Part shown: positions 58,629 to 64,000 of the stretch, piece by piece
Layout of the letters: each line of letters starts with the position of its first letter
Numbering within the stretch: position 1 is the stretch's first letter
From: Pseudomonas sp. PDM05
Lineage (GTDB): Bacteria > Pseudomonadota > Gammaproteobacteria > Pseudomonadales > Pseudomonadaceae
Assembly (NCBI RefSeq): GCF_014851685.1
Contig: NZ_JACVAC010000019.1
Coordinates: 20,352-84,351 of the forward strand
Length of the DNA stretch: 64,000 nucleotides
Direction: 5' to 3'
Notes under the pieces: model-generated
What the model was told of the DNA's origin: nothing
What the model saw: only the letters and a program-made list of their open reading frames with translations
Databases searched by the model: none
Position numbers and translations under genes: made by a program

Positions 58629-59078
58629 ATGGAAATCGCGCCCCTGAAGTCCCTGATGCAGAGCCGTCGCGGCCAGCGTGGCTTCACGTTGATCGAGATC
58701 ATGGTGGTGGTGGTCATCCTTGGCATCCTCGCGGCGATGGTGGTGCCCAAGGTGCTCGACCGTCCGGACCAGGCGCGCGCCACAGCCGCCAAGCAGGACA
58801 TCGGCGGGTTGATGCAGGCGCTGAAACTCTATCGCCTCGACCACGGTACCTACCCGAGCATGAACCAGGGTCTCAACGTGTTGGTGGAGCGCCCGGCCGA
58901 TGCGAAAAACGGCAGCTGGCGCGCCTACCTCGACCGTTTGCCCAACGACCCCTGGGGCCATCCGTACCACTACCTCAACCCGGGCGCCAACGGCGAGATC
59001 GACGTGTTCTCCCTCGGCGCCGATGGCCAACCGGATGGCGACGGCGTGAACGCCGACATCGGCTCCTGGCAGTTGTAA
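58629..59078 (+). CDS. hxcT: Type II secretion major pseudopilin HxcT (GspG)
   Basis: A 149-residue major pseudopilin: leader ending SRRGQRG, helix FTLIEIMVVVVILGILAAMVVPKVLDRPDQARATAAKQDI, and the GspG calcium-binding and loop features (YRLDHGTYPSMNQGL, NDPWGHPYHYLNPGANGEIDVFSLGADG). First gene of the plus-strand unit hxcT-X-Y-Z-Q. Confidence 0.93.
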   Translation: MEIAPLKSLMQSRRGQRGFTLIEIMVVVVILGILAAMVVPKVLDRPDQARATAAKQDIGGLMQALKLYRLDHGTYPSMNQGLNVLVERPADAKNGSWRAYLDRLPNDPWGHPYHYLNPGANGEIDVFSLGADGQPDGDGVNADIGSWQL

Positions 59079-59086
59079 GGCGCGCC

Positions 59087-59956
59087 ATGAAACGGCATTC
59101 GCCCACAGCGGCGAAGCAGCGCGGCATGGCGATTATCAGCGCGTTGCTGATCGCGGCGGTGGTGGCGGTGCTGGCCGGCGCCATGCTCACCCGCCAGACC
59201 GTGTTCACCCGCAGCCTGGAGGCCGAGCAGTTGCGCCTGCAGGGCACATGGCTGTTGCAGGGCAGCCTGGAGCGCAGCCGGCAGATGCTCTGGGAGGCGC
59301 GGCAAAAGGATGTGCTGACCCGTCTCGACCAGCCGTGGGCACGGGTGCAGGGCGGCGTGTTCGAAGGGCGCATCGACGACGAGCAGGGCAAGTTCAACCT
59401 GCGCAACCTGGTCAATCGCCAGCAGGTGGATAACGAGCAGTTGCAGGGCTTTGAACGCCTGTGCCGCACGCTGGGCGTCGACCCTGCCGTGAGCCGGCGC
59501 ATCAGCCAGCGGGTGATCGGCTCGTATGAAGTACCGGCCAAATACCCGATGCTGCGCAGTCTGGATGAGTTGAGCGCAATCGAAGGCCTCGACCCGCAAC
59601 TGTTGCGCCGCTTGCAGGCGTATATCAGCGTGTTGCCCGGCCAGACCTGGGTCAACGGCAACACCGCCAGCGCCGAAGTGCTCAGTGCTGTGGTGCCGCA
59701 ACTGAGCCTGGCCCAGGCCCAGGGGCTGGTGGCCGAGCGCGACAGCGGGCGCTGGTTTATCAACCGGGGGGATTTCGTCAACCGCCTGCACTTGCCGCAG
59801 GTCGCTGTGGAATCGGTGTTGGTGGGGATTACCAGCGAGTGGTTTCGCGTGCAGGGCCAGGCGCGGCGTGAGCAACGCCGGGTCACGATCGATGCGTTGC
59901 TGCACCGCCCCGAAGACCGCCAACCGCAAGTGATCTGGTCGCGGGTGGGCGTATGA
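59087..59956 (+). CDS. hxcX: Type II secretion minor pseudopilin HxcX (GspK)
   Basis: A 289-residue GspK-type pseudopilin. Its short leader MKRHSPTAAKQRG precedes MAIISALLIAAVVAVLAGAML, which lacks Glu at position 5, as is usual for GspK. The large helical domain includes GRIDDEQGKFNLRNLV and GSYEVPAKYPMLRSLDELSAIEG. It caps the pseudopilus tip with GspI and GspJ. The stop overlaps the hxcY start. Confidence 0.9.
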   Translation: MKRHSPTAAKQRGMAIISALLIAAVVAVLAGAMLTRQTVFTRSLEAEQLRLQGTWLLQGSLERSRQMLWEARQKDVLTRLDQPWARVQGGVFEGRIDDEQGKFNLRNLVNRQQVDNEQLQGFERLCRTLGVDPAVSRRISQRVIGSYEVPAKYPMLRSLDELSAIEGLDPQLLRRLQAYISVLPGQTWVNGNTASAEVLSAVVPQLSLAQAQGLVAERDSGRWFINRGDFVNRLHLPQVAVESVLVGITSEWFRVQGQARREQRRVTIDALLHRPEDRQPQVIWSRVGV

Positions 59957-60999
59957 AGCGCCTGCGCATTGGCTTGCCGCCACTGGAGCAATTGAGTGCC
60001 GACAGCCAAGTCAAATTCGCCTGGCTGGAGCGTGGCGTGGTGATTGATGAGGGCTACGCCAGCCTGGCCGAATTGCGCAATCGTCGACAGGCGCTGGAGT
60101 GCTTTCTGCATCCTCGTGACAGCCTGCTCACCCGCCTGGAATTGCCGCCACTGCCCGCGGCGAAAACCACCGCCGCCGTGGCCTGCGCCGCGCAAGCGTT
60201 GATCCTCGGTGCGGTGGAACAGATGCACGTAGCCCACGGCCCGCGTGACAGCGACGGCGGTGTGCAGGTGGCGTGGCTGCCCAAGGCCGGGCTGGAGCGC
60301 CTGGCCCAATTGCAACTGAAACTGCGCGGCCTGTACCCGGCGCCCTATGCCTTGCCGGTCGGCACGGCGGCGCTGGACGAAGGCTACCTGCTGACACGTG
60401 ACAGCCTGCAACAAGGCGCGGTGCACCCGTTGGGCCAGCCACCGTTGGATAGGCCGCTGGTGGACGCCGCGCAACGCTGGAGCGGCGCCGTGCCCGGCTG
60501 GGGCTTGCACGCAGGCCTCAGCCATACGCCGAGCGGCGGCTGGGGCAGGGCGCTGGCGTGTGTCGCGCTGGCTGTCGCGATCTGGACCTTGGGCCTCAAC
60601 CTTTACGCGGCGCGCCAGGTCGACGAAGGCCTGCGGCTCAAGACGTTGATGAGCCAGCAAGTACGCCAGGCGTTTCCCGAGTTGCCGGTGGTGCTCAATC
60701 CGTTGCAGCAGGCGCGCCAGCAATTGGCGGCGCGCCAGAGCGGCGCGGGTGCCGATGCTGGCCAGCGCTTTTCCAGCCTGCTGCAACTGGCGGGCAGCAA
60801 CCTGCCGTTCATGGTGGCCAGCGTCGAGCGCCTGACCTTTGAACAGGGCCGCCTGTACCTGCAATTGCTCGCCGACACCCGCAACCCGGTAGCCCAGGCC
60901 GAGTGGCAGGCCGCCCTGGCCCAGGCCGGGTTTGCCGCGACTCGCGAAGAACACGGCTGGAGCATCGGCCCGGCCGTAGCGGGAGCCAGCGATGAATAA
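59953..60999 (+). CDS. hxcY: Type II secretion assembly-platform protein HxcY (GspL)
   Basis: A 348-residue bitopic protein: cytoplasmic actin-like half (~1-190), membrane segment ~200-218 (RALACVALAVAIWTLGLNLYAA), and a periplasmic ferredoxin-like domain (~260-345, GQRFSSLLQLAGSNLPFMVASVERLTFEQGRLYLQLLA). It connects the secretion ATPase to the pseudopilus platform. Overlaps hxcX by 4 bp and hxcZ by 8 bp. Confidence 0.88.
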   Translation: MKRLRIGLPPLEQLSADSQVKFAWLERGVVIDEGYASLAELRNRRQALECFLHPRDSLLTRLELPPLPAAKTTAAVACAAQALILGAVEQMHVAHGPRDSDGGVQVAWLPKAGLERLAQLQLKLRGLYPAPYALPVGTAALDEGYLLTRDSLQQGAVHPLGQPPLDRPLVDAAQRWSGAVPGWGLHAGLSHTPSGGWGRALACVALAVAIWTLGLNLYAARQVDEGLRLKTLMSQQVRQAFPELPVVLNPLQQARQQLAARQSGAGADAGQRFSSLLQLAGSNLPFMVASVERLTFEQGRLYLQLLADTRNPVAQAEWQAALAQAGFAATREEHGWSIGPAVAGASDE

Positions 61000-61495
61000 G
61001 TGGAAGGCTCGATGGCGTGTGTTCTGGAGCGGCCTGGCCCTGCGCGAAAAACGCTTGCTGAGTGGCGCCGGGCTGGTGCTGGCGAGCCTGTTGACCTGGC
61101 TGGTGCTGGTCCAACCAGCGTTGAAAAAGATCGCTTACTGGCAGGTCGAAACCCCCAAGCTGCGCGCCCAGGCCGAAGCCTTGCAGGTGTTGTTGCAAGG
61201 CGTCGCCGCGCCGCGCCAGGCCGATGAAGCGACGCTGCGCCAGGCCCTCGACAGCGCGGGTCTGCAAGGTCACTACCACTTGCAGGCGCAGGCCCCCGGC
61301 GGCTGGCAACTGACCTTCGACAACGCCCCGGCCGACGCCGTGGTGGACTGGCTGTTGGGCAGCCCCCGTTCGTTTTCCCTGGAGGTGTCCGCGGCGCGTT
61401 TACAGCGTGCCCCGGATGCCCTCGACAACTCGGCCGGCACTGTGTCCGGGACCGTTCGCATGGATCAGGCGCTTGGCGCTAAGGAAGCTTCATGA
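60992..61495 (+). CDS. hxcZ: Type II secretion assembly-platform protein HxcZ (GspM)
   Basis: A 167-residue bitopic protein: short cytoplasmic start, membrane segment ~22-44 (LLSGAGLVLASLLTWLVLVQPAL) and a periplasmic domain (SAGLQGHYHLQAQAPGGWQLTFDNAPADAVVDWLLGS) that pairs with GspL. It overlaps both neighbouring genes. Confidence 0.87.
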   Translation: MNKWKARWRVFWSGLALREKRLLSGAGLVLASLLTWLVLVQPALKKIAYWQVETPKLRAQAEALQVLLQGVAAPRQADEATLRQALDSAGLQGHYHLQAQAPGGWQLTFDNAPADAVVDWLLGSPRSFSLEVSAARLQRAPDALDNSAGTVSGTVRMDQALGAKEAS

Positions 61496-63783
61496 AGTGG
61501 TCAGTCCCCCCTTTCCGTTTGGCCGCGCCGTTGCTGTTGCTGGCCCTGAGTGCATGCAACAGCCCATCGACCAAGCCGTTGCTGGTGGACAGCGAACTCG
61601 GCCAGCCCCTTGCCGACACCCGGCGCAGCGGCGGCGACAGCGCGTTGGAGCGCCAGCGCGAGCTGGCGCCCAAGCCCGCCGTGCAACATCCGATCACCAG
61701 CAGCGCCCGTGGTCATGCCCCGGCGGTGCTCAAGGCACGCAACCCACTGGGTGACCAGCCGGTGCAGCTCAATTTTGTCGACGCCGACATCCAGGCGGTG
61801 GTGCGCGCCTTGTCCCGTGCCACCGGCCAGCAGTTCCTGGTGGACCCCCGGGTAAAGGGCAACCTGACCCTGGTCAGCGAAGGCCAGGTGCCGGCGCACC
61901 AGGCCTACGACATGCTGCTGGCGGCGCTGCGCATGCAGGGCTTCAGCGTGGTGGACGTGGGCGGCGTCGCCCAGGTGGTGCCCGAAGCCGATGCCAAATT
62001 GCTCGGCGGGCCGATCTACAGCGCCGGCAGCAGCGGCATGCAGACCCGCACCTTCCGCTTGCAGTACGAAAACGCGGTGAACCTGATCCCGGTGCTGCGC
62101 CCCATCGTGTCGCCGAACAACCCGATCAACGCCTACCCCGGCAACAACAGCATTGTCATTACCGACTACGCGGAAAACCTCGCGCGCGTGGCGCAGATCA
62201 TCAACGGCATCGACACCCCCAGCGCCATCGATACCGACGTGGTGAAAGTGCAGAACGGCATCGCCGTGGACATCGCCGCGATGGTCGCCGAACTGCTCGA
62301 CACCCAAGGCGCCGACCAGACCCAGAAGATCAACGTGGTCGGCGACCCGCGCTCCAACTCGATCATCATCCGTTCCGGTAGCCCCGAGCGCACCGAGCTG
62401 GCGCGCAACCTGATCTATAAGCTCGACAATGCCCAGAGCAACCCGAGCAATATGCACGTGGTGTACCTGCGCAATGCCCAGGCGGGCAAGCTGGCCCAGT
62501 CGCTGCGTGGGTTGTTGACCGGCGAGAGCGAGTCCGGCGTCAGCGATGAAGCGCGGGGCAAGCTCAGTGCCATGGGTGGCAATGGCCAGAACACCCAGGG
62601 CGGCGCCGCGCAAAACGGCAGCGGCACGCCCACCGGCAGTGGCGTGCAGTCCAGCTATGCCCAGGACAAACAAACCAGCGGCACCGGCACTACCAAGGAT
62701 CAAGACACCGCCTTCAGTGCCGGCGGTGTGACCATCCAGGCCGACGCCACCACCAACACCTTGCTGATTTCCGCCCCGGACCCGCTATACCGCAACCTGC
62801 GCGAAGTCATCGACATGCTCGACCAGCGTCGCGCCCAGGTGGTGATCGAAAGCCTGATCGTTGAGGTCGGCGAGGACGATGCCAGCGAGTTCGGGGTGCA
62901 GTGGCAGGCCGGCAACCTGGGGGGCAAGGGCGGTTTTGGCGGGGTCAACCTGGGCGGCAGCGGCGTGAACGCCACGCCCACCAGCAAGACCAGCATCGAC
63001 GTGTTGCCCAAGGGCCTGAACATCGGCCTGGTCAACGGCAGCGTGGACATCCCCGGCATCGGCAAGGTGCTCGACCTCAAGGTCCTGGCCCGCGCCTTGA
63101 AGAGCAAGGGCGGCACCAACGTGCTGTCGACGCCGAACCTGCTGACCCTGGACAACGAAGCGGCAAGCATCTTTGTCGGCCAGACCATCCCGTTTGTCAC
63201 CGGCAGCTATGTGACCGGCGGTGGCGGCACCAGCAACAACCCGTTCCAGACCGTGCAGCGTGAAGAAGTCGGGCTCAAGCTGAATGTGCGGCCGCAGATT
63301 TCCGAAGGCGGCACGGTCAAGCTGGACATCTACCAGGAAGTCAGCAGCGTCGACTCGCGGGCCTCGGTGGAGGCGGGCACCGTGACCAACAAGCGGGCGA
63401 TCGATACCAGCATCCTGTTGGATGACGGGCAGATCATGGTGCTTGGCGGGTTGCTGCAGGATGGCTACAGCCAGAGCAATGATGCGGTGCCGTGGTTGTC
63501 GGATATTCCCGGGTTGGGTGCGCTGTTCCGCAATGAAAAGCGCAGTGTGAACAAGACCAACCTGATGGTGTTTTTGCGGCCTTACATCATTCGTGACAGT
63601 GGCGCGGGGCGCAGTATCACGCTGAACCGTTATGAATTCATGCGTCGGGCACAGGGTGGGTTGCAGCCGGAGCATAGTTGGGCGATGCCGGATGTGCAGG
63701 CGCCGCAGTTACCGTCGGTGGAGAAGGCGATCCCGGGCGGGCAGCAGGGGCCGCGGGCGGTGATTCGGGCGGTGCCGCAGTGA
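61492..63783 (+). CDS. hxcQ: Type II secretion lipo-secretin HxcQ (GspD)
   Basis: A 763-residue outer-membrane secretin. The lipobox LSAC (Cys21) shows a lipoprotein, as in HxcQ of P. aeruginosa, which targets itself to the outer membrane without a pilotin. N-domains: NFVDADIQAVVRALSRATGQQFLVDPRVKGNLTL (N0, ~86-119) and repeats with NSIVITDYAENLARV and SNSIIIRSGSPERTELARN. The secretin core (~430-690) includes LPKGLNIGLVNGSVDIPGIGKVLDLKVLARALKSKGGTNVLSTPNLLTLDN and VPWLSDIPGLGALFR. Glycine/serine-rich spacer at ~345-405. Last gene of the unit here; hxcR and hxcS (GspE, GspF) do not start within the remaining 217 bp. Confidence 0.95.
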   Translation: MKWSVPPFRLAAPLLLLALSACNSPSTKPLLVDSELGQPLADTRRSGGDSALERQRELAPKPAVQHPITSSARGHAPAVLKARNPLGDQPVQLNFVDADIQAVVRALSRATGQQFLVDPRVKGNLTLVSEGQVPAHQAYDMLLAALRMQGFSVVDVGGVAQVVPEADAKLLGGPIYSAGSSGMQTRTFRLQYENAVNLIPVLRPIVSPNNPINAYPGNNSIVITDYAENLARVAQIINGIDTPSAIDTDVVKVQNGIAVDIAAMVAELLDTQGADQTQKINVVGDPRSNSIIIRSGSPERTELARNLIYKLDNAQSNPSNMHVVYLRNAQAGKLAQSLRGLLTGESESGVSDEARGKLSAMGGNGQNTQGGAAQNGSGTPTGSGVQSSYAQDKQTSGTGTTKDQDTAFSAGGVTIQADATTNTLLISAPDPLYRNLREVIDMLDQRRAQVVIESLIVEVGEDDASEFGVQWQAGNLGGKGGFGGVNLGGSGVNATPTSKTSIDVLPKGLNIGLVNGSVDIPGIGKVLDLKVLARALKSKGGTNVLSTPNLLTLDNEAASIFVGQTIPFVTGSYVTGGGGTSNNPFQTVQREEVGLKLNVRPQISEGGTVKLDIYQEVSSVDSRASVEAGTVTNKRAIDTSILLDDGQIMVLGGLLQDGYSQSNDAVPWLSDIPGLGALFRNEKRSVNKTNLMVFLRPYIIRDSGAGRSITLNRYEFMRRAQGGLQPEHSWAMPDVQAPQLPSVEKAIPGGQQGPRAVIRAVPQ

Positions 63784-63884
63784 TCGTCGGCCAGCGTGGT
63801 TTTACGGGGCGATCCCAGATCAAAAGCCAGAGCGCGGCGGCCTTAGAGCCGACCGAAATGGGCGGGATGAACTGGGTCAAAACT

Positions 63885-63972
63885 GTGGGAGCGGGCTTGC
63901 TCGCGAATGCGGTGGATCAGCCAATGAATGAGTTGACTGACACACCGCATTCGCGAGCAAGCCCGCTCCCAC
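63885..63972. repeat. REP pair (family A) after hxcQ
   Basis: Inverted GTGGGAGCGGGCTTGCTCGCG units with GCGAATGCGGTG arms. The ~100 bp between hxcQ and this element hold no gene that I can support. Confidence 0.9.
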
Positions 63973-64000
63973 ATTTGGATCTCCATGTATTCAGATGGAA

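Noticed and set aside
63638..63880. An 80-codon minus-strand frame beginning MTQFIPPISVGSK, partly opposite hxcQ
   Set aside because: It overlaps the hxcQ end and becomes a proline/alanine-rich shadow. The first 25 codons may reflect a dispersed repeat, but I cannot show a gene.
7356..63972. Repeated palindromes as a possible CRISPR array or phage attachment sites
   Set aside because: The units are dispersed, come as inverted pairs and show no regular spacer spacing; they are REP elements.

Overview
The window is chromosomal DNA of a fluorescent Pseudomonas (P. fluorescens group). The evidence is high GC with GC-rich third codon positions, many paired REP palindromes between genes, near-textbook Pseudomonas proteins (XenA, the P. 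fluorescens aryl esterase, an Hxc type II secretion cluster) and A-rich Crc/Hfq-type motifs in front of catabolic genes. I see no tRNA, rRNA, CRISPR, prophage, transposase or plasmid feature. Almost all DNA is coding.

Left part (1-30.3 kb), sugar and sugar-acid catabolism. A truncated membrane glucose dehydrogenase (gcd) is followed by a complete L-threonate/tetronate pathway (ltnD-otnK-otnC-GntP-type permease-otnI) and a convergent DeoR regulator. Next come an amino-acid-type chemoreceptor, a bestrophin-like channel, an ArsR regulator divergent from xenA with a perfect palindromic operator between them, and a TonB-dependent siderophore receptor with a Fur-box-like site. A 13-kb L-arabinose-type non-phosphorylative (oxidative) pathway follows: aldose mutarotase, SDR sugar dehydrogenase, SMP-30 lactonase, IlvD/Edd dehydratase, FAH-fold AraD1-type dehydratase, alpha-ketoglutarate semialdehyde dehydrogenase, an AraFGH importer and an MFS sugar-acid carrier. 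It has one GntR/FadR-type regulator, and its likely operators (TNGTNNNACNA) occur in both divergent promoter regions.

Middle (30.3-53.8 kb). After two glutathione transferases comes the most unusual block. Two divergent units, one apparently sigma-54/enhancer dependent and one LacI dependent, together encode an orphan inositol-type binding protein, a Gfo/Idh/MocA dehydrogenase, two TIM-barrel isomerases, and a membrane di-iron oxygenase/desaturase with its Rieske ferredoxin and ferredoxin reductase. This is the gene set of rhizopine (O-methyl-inosamine) catabolism (moc). It is followed by a DyP peroxidase, an UppP phosphatase, a GNAT enzyme, a GlxA-type regulator with a DJ-1 protein, a second OYE reductase, a quinone reductase/MFS/LysR group, DoxX, the aryl esterase (with Pro where the classical enzyme has Leu29), a zinc alcohol dehydrogenase and an mntP relic.

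Right part (54.2-63.8 kb). vreA-vreI-vreR (cell-surface signalling of the PUMA3 type) precedes hxcW-U-P-V-T-X-Y-Z-Q, in the order known from P. aeruginosa PA0674-PA0685.

Two themes recur. First, CA motifs (AANAANAA) lie at the start of nine catabolic genes, suggesting joint carbon catabolite repression by Crc/Hfq. Second, REP palindromes lie inside or across gene ends: they supply stop codons, extend one protein and separate the start of hxcW from its prepilin motif.
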